DNA of 64,000 nucleotides from Physcomitrium patens (lineage: Eukaryota; Streptophyta; Bryopsida; Funariales; Funariaceae), in NCBI RefSeq assembly GCF_000002425.4, contig NC_037256.1, positions 14,772,941 to 14,836,940 on the forward strand. Direction: 5' to 3'. A model generated the notes under the pieces. That model searched no databases. It was given only the letters and a program-made list of their open reading frames with translations, and was not told where the DNA came from. Numbering within the stretch: position 1 is the stretch's first letter; each line of letters opens with the position of its first letter. Below, one piece after another: positions 1 to 10,600 of the stretch. Position numbers and translations under genes: made by a program.

Positions 1-714
1 GAATATTAGAATTTTATTAAATTAAAGTCTCAGATATTTGATTAAGACTATAAAATTTTCTATAATCTTGAATAATTTGCTAATTTGATTGAAGCAAAAC
101 TTTATAAAAGTGTAGTGAGCTTAGATTTCTATAATTTTATCAATTTGGAGAGCAATTAAACAATTAAAAAAAGAATGATTGTTACTAAAAATTCAATATT
201 AAGATTGAAGAAGGAAGATAATTGACACCTAAGAAGCTTAAGATTTTCTTTTTTCTTTTTTTAAAAATTAGTATATTCAAATTTTTTTCAAATTTTTTAT
301 ACTTGATATTTTTTTTGAAGATTAAAATATGTGAAATATTTTTAGTCAATATCAAAATTTTGATTAATAATTATTTAAATTTTAATATTGTTAAAAGGAT
401 TGAATTAAGATTTATTTAAGATTTACTTACATCTTTTTAATATTTTTTTAAATATTTTTTATAATTTTTATTTTTATCATCTTTTAAGAATTTTTTCATT
501 ATTTTTTTCATTATTTTTTTCATTATTTTTAATATTTCTTTATGATTTTTTAAAAAATCAAAGATTTCTTTTAAATTGATTAAAATTTGATTAATATTGT
601 TAAAATTTAATTAGGATTTATTTAGAATTCTATTAGAATTGTTAGAATTTTTATTGATGCAATTTCTAATTTTTCTTCCACAACCAAGCGCCTAATGCAT
701 TCTCAAGCAAGACT
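1..714. other. AT-rich non-coding DNA
   Basis: I see no gene here. The sequence is very AT-rich and carries loose repeats built from words such as ATTTAATTAGGATTT and GATTTATTTAAGATT around 390-640. Similar words recur at 9000-9240 on the far side of the retrotransposon nest. The one open frame (222-419) is a low-complexity Phe/Leu/Ile run and is not believable as a gene. Confidence 0.7.
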
Positions 715-2135
715 ACACCTTATACAATACTAAAGTCTATAAAGATCCATCTCATATTCTATATGTCTCTATTTGAAATATATTAGAAAAAAAACAAATG
801 TCACCTCCTCTTATAAAAGTAGACAAAAATTATGAATTTGAAATAAAAGATGTCTTAGATTCAAGATAGCACCAAAATAGGTTAGAAAATCTTATACATT
901 GATATGGATATGATATTAATTTATGCACATAGTAGCTATTTAAGAATCTTGCAAATGTAATAGAAAAGATCAATATTTTTTATATAAACAACATCCATCA
1001 AATTTAATATGGAGAGTAAAAAAATTCTTTGTTATAAAATAAAGCAAGTTCAATAAAGATTGCATTCTATCTTCTATCTTTGTTTGTGATTTTTTTGTAT
1101 ATGAAGTACTAAAGAAATGGAGAATTAAAAACCGACAAATTCAATTCAAGAGCTATTATTCATTGAGTTATCAATTAAGACACTAAGATTGTCACAATCT
1201 TTGAAATAACATGATCAAGATAAAGATCTTAAAAAATGACATGTTTTTCTTTGAATAGATGGAAAGATACAATGTATTTCATATCATAACCTTGAAATAG
1301 ACTCTTGATGTTTGGTAATAATATTGGAAGTAGAAACTACTCTTGATAGTATTTGAAATGCTTTGTTTGAAGGAAATTATGAAGGCTTTCACAATCATCA
1401 AATAACAAAGTAGTATTCTTGCTTGGATATAACAACCATTAAAAGTGGAAAGAACCTACTAACTATCTTTGAAAGGAACATGGATTAAAATATATAAAAA
1501 ATATAACTTTTTGCATCTTAGACTTTGTCAATATGTAATTATTGTCTTTTATATAACTCATCCTTAAAAAAAAGGATAATATCATGAACATAATCAATAT
1601 TAATAATTATCTAGATTAAAAAAAATAAAAAAATAAAAAAAAGTAGGTAAATTATATAATATATTATAAAAAAGCTTTTCAAAAGCCATATAAATAAAAA
1701 AATTGACTTTAAATATGTCTATAGATGATTAGTAGATAAAAAAATTGGCTAAAAATTTGACCATATGTTACATATGTTGACTACTTGTGATATAAGTTGG
1801 TCATGTGGCACACATATGAGAAACTTGGTTTGTAAGTTAAGCATGTGTAGTGCAAGTTGGACACATGTTGAAGGTCTTATAGAATGTTGCCACATAGCTT
1901 CTAGTTAAATAGTACATATAGAGACAAAATTAAGGCCTTCTTCACTCATGTCAATTCTTTTCTTGCTTCTAATTTAGTTTCAAGAGTCTATAATTTTCTA
2001 ATCTTTAGCAATAGCTATTTTGGTTTTTTTTCAAATATAATTTTAATTTTAATTTTAATTTTTGTTTTTATCATCTTTCTTTGAAAAATATCTCACTTAT
2101 TTATTTTTTTATTCTTTAAATTCTTATCCTTGATA
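715..2135 (+). mobile_element. decayed 3' part of a chromovirus LTR retrotransposon
   Basis: This is a heavily mutated relative of the element at 2144-8514, in the opposite orientation. At 735-1015 the plus strand still resembles the end of the integrase and the chromodomain of that element, including words such as SMKIHLVFHVSLL (altered here), DSR, NRL and GYDI, but it is broken by stops. The post-chromodomain region at 1200-1500 also aligns. A purine-rich tract at 1565-1579 leads into a decayed 3' LTR. Most differences from the younger copy look like G-to-A or C-to-T changes, which leaves the remnant very AT-rich. The 5' part of the element is missing or unrecognisable. Confidence 0.85.
1580..2135 (+). 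repeat. decayed 3' LTR of the older chromovirus copy
   Basis: It starts TATCATGAACATAATC, matching the LTR start TGTCACGGCCATAATC of the younger copy with mostly transition differences. It ends TTATCCTTGATA against TTATCCTTGACA. Its length of about 556 bp is close to the 552 bp of the younger LTRs. Shared blocks run throughout, for example the region matching the LTR TATA-box stretch near 1910-1925. Confidence 0.85.
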
Positions 2136-2138
2136 TGA

Positions 2139-2143
2139 GGTGT
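2139..2143. repeat. target site duplication, left copy (GGTGT)
   Basis: These five bases immediately precede the left LTR and are repeated exactly at 8515-8519. A 5-bp duplication is usual for Ty3/gypsy integrases. Confidence 0.9.
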
Positions 2144-2695
2144 TGTCAAGGATAAAGACTCGATGAGGGAAAATATACACAAAAGGCTATCTCGATATAA
2201 TAAGTCAAAATATAAACAAGTACGTATATTAAAAGGAAACTGGAATGGCTGTTACCAAAAGACAAGAAAACTAGAGACCCTTGAAACTAGACGAGAAGCA
2301 AGAAAGGAGTTGACAAGAGTGAAGAAGCCTTCACTCTTGTCTCTATATATACTATCTAACTAGGGGCTACGTGGCGACATTCTATAGGACCTCCAATATG
2401 TGTTGACTTTGTAGGACACATGCCTTGACTTACAAGGCAAGTTTTTCTACGTGTGGGCCACATAGTTAGCTTGATCTTCAAGCTAACAACATGTGTGGCA
2501 CATGGCCAACTTGTTGACCACGTTTCTAATCCAAAAAGTCAATTAAAGACACCTCTGAAGTCAAAGCAGCGTCTAGGAAGTTTTTAGGAAGCTTTTATAT
2601 TAAATATTATAGAATTAAGTTACTTTTATCTACTTTTACTTACTTCTACCTATTTCTATATGTAATTATTAGCTTCCATGATTATGGCCGTGACA
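2144..2695 (-). repeat. 3' LTR of the chromovirus (left copy)
   Basis: It is bounded by TGTCA and TGACA (TG...CA ends) and is 552 bp long. It contains a 10-bp perfect inverted repeat with a 3-nt loop at 2465-2487. Because the element reads on the minus strand, this left LTR is the 3' one. It differs from the right LTR by about 19 substitutions and two compensating 1-bp indels. Confidence 0.95.
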
Positions 2696-2711
2696 TTACC
2701 CCCCCTTCTAG
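2696..2711 (-). other. polypurine tract
   Basis: On the minus strand this reads CTAGAAGGGGGGGTAA and directly abuts the 3' LTR, the expected position of the plus-strand primer. The older copy has a matching tract at 1565-1579. Confidence 0.75.
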
Positions 2712-3253
2712 GGAAGAGTTCCACGAGGAGCGGTCATCATATATTGAAGAAATCTATGATGCGACGAATTTTATTCGCCACATACTCTGATCTCTGTTCT
2801 CTTCGAAGATGATTGATAGGGCCTCTCAACCATCGGTAGTGTCCCATACCAGGGCGGGAAGACCACCCAGTTATTTGATCATTGTTGAGGCCTTCGTAAC
2901 TTCCTTCGAATAGAATATTTGGAACACCATCAGGAGTTGTTCCTACCTCTAGCAAAATCACCAAACATCGGGAGTCCCTTCCCAAATCGTGATACCAAAC
3001 GGATTGTATCTCACCATCTATTCAAGGAAGAACATGTCGTTCTTGAAGATCTTCATCTCGATTGCGTCGTCTTGAAGGTTGTGACAATCGTAATGTCTCG
3101 TCCGACAGGTCAGCAAACGAAGGTTCTTGAGTTGAATCCACTAGTTGTTGGCTCTCCATCTAATTAGCGTCACAAATGCAAAGAAGTTACAAACAAGGAT
3201 AGGAAATTGAATGTTATCTTGCCTCAATCTTGTCTCTTTTATAAGAGAGATTT
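2712..3253 (-). other. chromovirus 3' untranslated region
   Basis: This lies between the chromodomain stop and the polypurine tract. Small open frames exist on both strands (2737-2985 minus, 2919-3167 plus), but neither matches a family I know. The region aligns at the DNA level with 1200-1560 of the older copy, where the same frames are broken, so I treat it as untranslated. Confidence 0.6.
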
Positions 3254-3928
3254 TCATCTTGGTTTTGATGGATGTCGTTGATGAAAAACTTTGACTTTAG
3301 CTGATGCATTTGCTAGATTCCTGGATGGCTCCCATGTGCGTTCACTAATATCATATCCGCGCCAATGAACAAGATATTCCAGCTTATTTTGGCACCGCCT
3401 TGAGTCTAATATCTCTTCCACCTCAAATTCTTCATTATTATCTACTTCTATAGGAGGCGGTGGCATTTGTCTTCTTCCTTGTATATCCACTGTCTTATAT
3501 GGTTCAAGAAGAGACACGTGGAATACAAGATGGATCTTCATTGACTCCGGTAGATGTAACCGATATGCAACTGGGTTGATCTGTTCAGAAACAGAAAAGG
3601 GGCCAAGCCTACGATAGTCCAACTTGTCACAAGGTCGAGTAGTCTTGATATTGCGACGAAGTAGCTATACCTTATCACCCACGTTGAGTTGTGGTTGCTC
3701 CTTACGATGTAGATCTGCATTTATCTTTTGTCGTTCTTGAGCTTCCTTCAATTGCGTCTTCATTATTGCATGTAACTCTGACAACCGATTTGCCATATCT
3801 TCTGCTGCAAGATTATCAATTTTTGAAAAATCAAAAGTATCAAGTCGTGGATGATAGCCATAATTGGTAAAGAAAGGTGTTTGTTGCGTGGAAGAATGTA
3901 CCGTATTATTATAAGCAAACTCTGCCAA
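3254..3928 (-). pseudogene. chromovirus integrase C-terminus and chromodomain
   Basis: This continues the integrase (LPLAEFAYNNTVHSST, then GPFSVSEQINPVAYRLHLP) and ends in a chromodomain at 3254-3450 with EFEVEEILDSR, LVHWRGYD and TWEP. Chromodomains of such elements are thought to steer insertion to marked heterochromatin. A stop near 3665 separates it from the integrase tail. The same region is recognisable in the two decayed copies at 735-1015 and 21484-21975. Confidence 0.9.
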
Positions 3929-3943
3929 TGGCAGAAGGGTTGT

Positions 3944-4825
3944 CTAATCATCTTGTTGGTAGTTGATAGTACACCTTAAATATTGCTCCAAGACTTGGTT
4001 TATGCGCTCTGTTTGTCCATCAGTTTGAGGGTGGAAAGCCGAAGATAGCTTTATGTCCACTTTTAAAATCTTGAAAAGGGTCCTCCAGAATCTCGACACA
4101 AATTGAGTTCCCCTATCCGATATGATATCTTTAGGTAATCCATGATAGCGATAGATATTATCAATGAAAAGCTTAGCTGTTTCTTCACCTGTGATAGATT
4201 TTATACATAGCACAAAATGTGCCATCTTGGTGAAACGATCTACTATCACAAATATAGAATCATAAGATCTTGAGCTTGGAAGATCTATGATGAAATCCAT
4301 AGAAACAGAAGACCATGGTTGCTCTGGTATAGGTAATGGCTGAAGAAGTCCGTAAGGTCGATGACGAGAAATTTTTGATCTTGAACAAATATCACATGAT
4401 TGTATAAAGTCTTTGACTGACTTCCACATTTGTGGCCACCAAAAATTTCTTGATATGAGTTCTAAAGTCTTATTATATCCAAAGTGCCCTGCTGCTGGAA
4501 AGTCATGATGTGCTTGAAGAACACATAAGCGTGCTTCTCCTTCTGGAACATATAAGCGTCCTTCAAAATATAATAGATTATTCTTGAACTCGAACTTAGA
4601 AGGATCATGAGACTTCAAAGAATTATTCTCGATATCATGAACAAGAGGGTCTGAGGACATATTGGACTGGATTTGCTTGAGAAAAGTTGAATCAATAGTC
4701 AATGTTAATTTCATTGCTCGGAGATGAAATTGCTCTGGTTTCAAGAGGACCGTTCTTTGTTGCTTAAAAGCTGCATCTCCTTCTTTTGGTCCAAAATAAG
4801 AACGTCTAGATAGGGCATAAGACAA
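3944..4825 (-). pseudogene. chromovirus integrase, main part
   Basis: It shows the zinc-binding HHCC region (HHDFPAAGHFGYNKT followed by CDICSRSK) and the catalytic DDE core (SMDFIIDLP, SDRGTQFVSRFW, then HPQTDGQTERIN with its Glu). Integrase inserts the cDNA into the host genome. The frame is closed by stops at both ends (4838 and 3944), inside what should be one polyprotein. Confidence 0.9.
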
Positions 4826-4837
4826 ACCTTGTTGTTT

Positions 4838-6713
4838 TTATGGTCGATAAGAGATAATGAACTCGAATCTTGACAAAGACATACTCCAACGAGCTTGACG
4901 ACGATTCAATACGTGTACTGACATGAAATACTCGAGGTTCTTGTGATCTATATACACAATGACTGGACTAGAAGCGCCTTCTAGATAATGACGCCGTTCT
5001 TGAAAGGAATCCACGATCACAAGAAGTTCTTTATCGTGGATCTCATAATTGATCTCGGCTGCTGAGAATTTTCTTGAATGAAAAGCTATCGGATGAAGTT
5101 TGTCATCTGATCCCATTTGTGATAAAACTGCACCCAAGGCAAAATCTGATGCATCTATTTCCATAAAAAATGCCTTGGAAAAGTCAACACGATATAAGAC
5201 TGGTGCAGAGACAAACGATGTCTTTAAGGCTTCAAATGCTGCTTCCACTTCTTGATTCCATTGGAATTTATCTTTACGAGTCAAGCGTGTAATTGGAGCT
5301 GCAACTCGTGAGAAATCTTTGATGAAGATCCGATAGTAATTGGCAAATCCCAAGAAACATTGGACATCTCTTACTGTCATTGGAATCTTCCAATCTATGA
5401 TTGTTTGGACTTTCTTAGAATCCATCATGAGACCATCATTTGAAATGATGTATCCTAAAAAGTCAACTTGAGTAGTGTGAAATACACACTTTTCCATCTT
5501 GGCGTACAATCCTGCATCTCTAAGTTTTTGTAATACTTGACGAACATGTATTTCATGTTCTTCGACGTTCTTAGAATAGATCAGGATATCGTCTAAATAG
5601 CAGACGATAAAATTGTCTAAGAATTCACGAAATACATCATTCATGAGATGTTGAAAAGCAGCTGGTGCATTCATGAGTCCAAAGGGCATGACATTATATT
5701 CGAAATGTCCATACCTGGTTCGAAACGTAGTCTTCCATTCATCTCCTTCTTTGATCCGTACTAGATTATATGCTCCTCTTAGATCTATTTTTGTATAGAT
5801 CTTAGCTTGATTCAACTGGTCAAGGAGTCTTGATATCAAAGGTAATGGATACCTGTTCTTGATTGTGATCTTGTTGAGTCCTCGATAATCAACACACATT
5901 CGTAAAGATCCATCTTTTTTCTTTACGAATAGAATTGGAGCTCCTACTGGAGATTTTGAGTGGCGTATGAAATTCTTCGCTAAATTCTCGTCAATATATG
6001 TCTTGAGTTCAGCCATCTCATCTTGCGATAAACTGTAAATTGGTCCAAATGGTGGGTGAGTTCCTTCCTTGAGGTCGATTGAACAATCATATGGGCGATG
6101 CTCGGGAAGAATATCTATATTTTTTTTCTCAAAAACGTCTTGATACTCTTGATATTGACTTGGAATGCCACTTGAAGTCTTTACATTTTCAGAAATAGGT
6201 GCAGCATAAATAGCAAAAGTTGATCCTTCTTTTGTTGCGTATATAAATGCTTTTGTACCTATCAGTACGGGTTTTACTATACTAGACTTATAATTTTTTA
6301 CTTGGTTGGTAGAACTATTAATAACGCTCTGGGAAAAGTCAAGTTTATGCGAATTCCAATCTATTCGAGGATTATATTTTTCTAGCCAGAATAAACCTAA
6401 AATAATTGGATTGGACGGGGATTTAATTATGTTAAAAGCTATGTAGCTATCATGACCGTCTATTGTTACTTTTATAGGATGAGTTTCATGAGTGACATCT
6501 CCAGAAGACAAGGGACGACCATCTATGACTTCTACATGTACTGGTTTAGGTTTTTGTACAAAAGGTATTTTACGACTTTTAACAAATTATTCATCTAAAA
6601 AACATGCTGAGGCTCCCGAATCTAATAAAGCAGAGGCTTTGTAATTCTTAGGTCCTAAATATAAGTCTATTATAAAACAAGGAGAGGGTTCTGAGGAGAG
6701 GATAGGACCTTCA
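4838..6713 (-). pseudogene. chromovirus pol, N-terminal part: protease, reverse transcriptase, RNase H
   Basis: The aspartic protease core LLDSGAS is visible at about 6609-6630, and an in-frame stop lies just after it near 6589. The long open stretch 4838-6511 then carries the protease tail (ILGL.WLEK), reverse transcriptase with the catalytic YLDD box (about 5590) and VKKKDGSLRMCVDYR, and RNase H with FFMEIDASDFALGA and HDKELL. These enzymes copy element RNA into DNA. The open stretch ends in a stop at 4838, short of the integrase. Most RT motifs look intact, so the disruption consists of separate point changes, not gross loss. Confidence 0.92.
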
Positions 6714-7751
6714 TTAGGAATTATACAAGGTTCCAGCTGCATGGTTCCTATTGTAGCTCGACGAATCCGCTTTCCAACATGTTGTTTTCTTTGATCGTCG
6801 TACCCTCATTTTATAGTTGCGTCGTTTCTTTGGACAATGTTGAGCAGTGCGCTTAGGTTCTCTGCAATATAAACATAATCCTTCTTGACGACGACGAATC
6901 TTTTCTTGCTCAGTTAGGGGTTTAAAACGTACTGTGTCAATTTGCATGTCTTCTACTTCCGAATGTATGTTTGGCAAAGATGTTGATGTTGCCATTGAGT
7001 AATAACGTTGAGGTTCTCGTGAATGATTCTCGGATCGAAATTCAAAAAGTCAATTATCATATTTTACTGCAAAATCGATTGCTTGACTCAAAGTTTGAGG
7101 ATGAGGTAAGTTGAGCATCAATTTCTTTACTTCGTATTGCAATCCATAAAAAAATTGACTGATGAGTGCAGCATCATCCCACTTGATGTCAATTGTAAGT
7201 GGTCGAAATTGTGAAGCATACATTGTTACTGAGCGATTTCCTTATCGTAGAATTCGGATCTTATTTGTTGCAACACGAGTTGCATCGTGTTCACCATACA
7301 TAGATAGAAACTCTGCCAAAAAAGCTTCTAAATTGTCCAATATTAGATTTCGTTGTTCAAGAAAAGATGAAAATCACGATAATGTAGAACCAGAAAGTAG
7401 AGTGCCAATAAACCTGACTTGTGATCCTGGAGTTGGATAGCTTTGCGGTTGAAGTTCAATTGCCAATTGTACTTGATTGATGAATCCTCGAAACTTTGAT
7501 CTCGTACCATCAAATTTCTCGGGTAAGGCAATTCTTGGTTCTCTAGTGCTTACAGGGTGTTGTACAATTGGAGAAGGAACGTAATTTGTTGTAGATGTTG
7601 AAGGAGCTTCGATCATCTCTATATCCCCACTTTCTGCTATTCTTGTTCTTTAATGTGTTGGTGAATTGAGTTGGTACATTGCAAGCATTAACTCCCTCAT
7701 TTGCTCTTGCATTTGTGCCATTGCACTCTTCATTTCAACAAGCTCTGCCAT
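6714..7751 (-). pseudogene. chromovirus gag, disrupted
   Basis: Reading starts at a Met codon at 7751 on the minus strand with a Met/Gln-rich coiled segment. It continues through a capsid region (RIALPEKFDGTRSKFRGF near 7530) to a nucleocapsid zinc knuckle near 6870 (CLYC...HC). The frame is broken by at least three in-frame stops (near 7651, 7376 and 7245) and by a frameshift near 7170. The knuckle keeps its three cysteines, but the position of the CCHC histidine is Arg, so metal binding is probably lost. Gag would form the particle shell and bind element RNA. This copy would yield only fragments. Confidence 0.85.
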
Positions 7752-7928
7752 AATGACACTAAGAAGAAAAATTTGTTTGATACTGCTCAAGACAAAAGAA
7801 AAGAAAGACTTAATAACAAAGAAGATACTAAGAACAATATCAGTTTAGAAGTGAGTAATCCGCAAACTTCTAATATGCTTATGTCTTGTCAAGAGAAAGG
7901 GGTAATCCACTCTCACTCAAGAAAAACA

Positions 7929-7943
7929 AAGCTCTGATATTAT
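7929..7943 (-). other. primer binding site-like motif (initiator tRNA-Met type)
   Basis: On the minus strand the sequence just inside the 5' LTR reads ATAATATCAGAGCTTT, close to the common plant primer-binding core TGGTATCAGAGC. It lies about 20 nt from the LTR edge, whereas a gap of a few bases is usual. The site may be degenerate or its use uncertain. Confidence 0.5.
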
Positions 7944-7962
7944 AAGTGTACTCTTGTCAATC

Positions 7963-8514
7963 TGTCAAGGACAAAGACTCGATGAGGAAAAATATACACA
8001 AAAAGGCTATCTCGATATAATAAGTCAAAATATAAACAAGTAGGTATATTAAAAGGAAACTGGAATGGCTATTGCCACAAGACAAGAAACTAAAGACTCT
8101 TGAACCTGGACTAGAAGCAAGAAAGGAGTTGACAAGAGTGAAGAAGCCTTCACTCTTGTCTCTATATATACTATCTAACTAGGGGCTACGTGGCGACGTT
8201 CTATAGGACCTCCAATATGTGTTGACTTTATAGGACACATGCCTTGACTTACAAGGCAAGTTTTTCTACGTGTGGGCCACATAGTTAGCTTGATCTTCAA
8301 GCTAACAACATGTGTGGCACATGGCCAACTTGTTGACCACGTTTCTAATCCAAAAAGTCAATTAAAGATACCTATGAAGTCAAAGCAGCGTCTAAGAAGT
8401 TTTTAGGAAGCTTCTATATTAAATATTATAGAATTAACTTACTTTTATCTACTTTTACTTACTTCTACCTATTTCTATATGTAATTATTAGCTTACATGA
8501 TTATGGCCGTGACA
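7963..8514 (-). repeat. 5' LTR of the chromovirus (right copy)
   Basis: It is the 552-bp partner of 2144-2695, with the same TG...CA ends and the same 10-bp hairpin at 8284-8306. It would hold the element promoter on the minus strand. Confidence 0.95.
8161..8173 (-). promoter_or_regulatory. TATA-like box in the 5' LTR
   Basis: The minus strand reads TAGTATATATAGA, a good TATA box inside the 5' LTR. The equivalent stretch is conserved in the left LTR (about 2342-2354) and recognisably in the decayed LTR near 1915. Assigning it as the element promoter is inference from position. Confidence 0.5.
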
Positions 8515-8519
8515 GGTGT
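8515..8519. repeat. target site duplication, right copy (GGTGT)
   Basis: This exactly matches 2139-2143 and fixes the right boundary of the element. Confidence 0.9.
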
Positions 8520-10600
8520 ACATATTCTATATAGATTGTAGCATCTTAGATGTAGATAGAAAGATAAGATTAAGGCCTTAAGATTTTTCTAGGACATCTT
8601 TATTAACTAGTAAGCAAAGGTGAGGCTCAAAACCTTGTTTTTTAAAACAAATTATTCCTAAGGTAAAAAAAAAATTACTTAATTTTTTTATTATTTGAAT
8701 TCTATCATTAAAAATATCTTAATGTTTTCATAATTTTTGGCATTTATATATTTTTTATATGATTAGAAATCTAAAAACAATATATTTAAAAAAATACTTT
8801 TATTAATGTAAGATGAAATTCTAATTGATAGATTATAATTAGCTTTATAGTTTATAATTACTTGATTATATTTCTTTTACATGTTTTATATTTATACTTG
8901 TAAATTGCTTCTTTTACTTTACTCTATTAATAATAAGTAACTCTTTACTATAAATATCTTATAATTTGGATTAAGACATGAATTTTACTCTTATAAATTT
9001 GATTGGGATTTTAGTAGAATTTTATTAGAAATCTATTAGTATTTGATTAAGATTCTTGAAAGATTTTATTAGAATTTAATTAATTTTTTCCTAGGATTTA
9101 ATAAGAAATTCAATAGGATTTTATTAAGATTTAATTAAGATATATCTAGACTTGCTTTAGAATTTCTTATATCTTTATATTTTAATTACAGTTTTTTTAA
9201 AGATTTATTTAAGATTTATCTGAAGTTAATTAAAGTATAATAAGATTTTGTTAATTTATTTAAGATTACCAAAAAATTGTTTATAAACACCTTATGCATT
9301 GTTTTTTTGACTAATAAATAAAACTTCAAATTAGGATTAAATATTTGTATAACTAGACATGTAGTATATTCTTAGGCTAATTTTTATATTATTCAACACT
9401 ATTAAATGTTGTCTTATGTAAACATTAGCTTAAAAATCTATTAGGCATCTAGCTATGGAAGAGTTTGAACTTACTTTGAAGTTAGATTTATAATCAAAAA
9501 CAATCCACAAAGTATTTTTAAGCATTTTATTGATAATCTTCAATAACTTGAATAAACTTCCAATTATCTTAAATACATCCTATTAACCTTAGAAAAATTG
9601 TAGATATATCTTCTCATATTCTAATTAATTTTGAATAAATCTTAATTAATCCATAATAATCATAACCAATATATATATATATATATATATATATAAGAAA
9701 CAAAGTAAGTACCGTAGTATTTAATTAATATTCTAAATATTTATATCTTATTTGATGCAAAATATTAATATAAAAATATAAAATAAAATCATAGAATTTA
9801 TTTTATTAATAATTATAATTTAAAATTGAAAGAAATAAAAGCAAGGTCTAAGTTTAACTTGGAAGTTGAAGAAAAGATATTAAAATCTATGAATCATCTA
9901 TATTTTTTAATTAGATATTTATTTGGATAGTATTATATAAATAAGTATATAATTAGAGCCAAAGAAATGAAGCTGGTGCCAACCTTGGCAAAAACAATTC
10001 AAAAGAACTTGAAATAACATATAAAGATATTATTTCTAGTTATAGTTTTTAGAGGAATTGAAATAAAAATCAGAGATTTTAATGCAAGAATATAATTAGG
10101 AGTAAAAAATTTATAACTATATTAATTTTATTTAATATGCATATTTCATTAGAAACACTAATATTAAGAAGATAATTAAAAATATACTTTGATATTAGTT
10201 TTTTTATTTTATTAAAAAACCAAATTGGTAATTAATCTTTTTCATTTAGATAAACCTTAAAACTGCTATTAAAAAAAAACTCTTTACAATCAACAACAAT
10301 GTAGATTTTATGTAATTGAATTTATTAGTATTGGCTAAAAACTAACATAAGTAAAAATTTATATATTTACTTAGATAGTTTATATTTTATAGTTATATCT
10401 TATATTTTATTTACTTGATATAAATATAATATAGTGGATTTGTTTGCAATTTAGAATCACTTCTATAAAGATTTGATAAAGAAGTCACATTAATTTTGAG
10501 TAGTATTTTTTAGCTTAGAGAATAGAAACAACACCTCTATAACATGATGTATATCTTGTTTATTGAACAATAATAGAAGAAAAGCTGTGGGAAGTAAAGT
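8520..10600. other. AT-rich intergenic DNA
   Basis: No gene is seen. A run of ATTAGAATTT/GATTTTATTAAG-type degenerate repeats lies at 9000-9240, and an (AT)n microsatellite at 9669-9695. Confidence 0.7.

Larger units (their letters stand above)
2144..8514 (-). mobile_element. Ty3/gypsy chromovirus LTR retrotransposon, near full length, disrupted ORFs
   Basis: It is a complete 6371-bp structure with two 552-bp LTRs, a primer-binding-site-like motif, gag, protease, reverse transcriptase, RNase H, integrase, a C-terminal chromodomain and a polypurine tract, all read on the minus strand. That domain order, with integrase last and followed by a chromodomain, defines the chromovirus branch of Ty3/gypsy. 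A perfect 5-bp target duplication GGTGT flanks it. By eye the LTRs differ at about 20 positions (roughly 96% identity), so the insertion is not recent. Several in-frame stops and at least one frameshift in gag and pol mean this copy cannot make its own proteins as it stands. Confidence 0.95.

Noticed and set aside
2737-2985. 82-codon open frame in the chromovirus 3' region, similar in translation to 1320-1450 of the older copy
   Set aside because: The similarity is explained by DNA homology of the two element copies. The older copy has stops in this frame, and the product matches no known retroelement protein.
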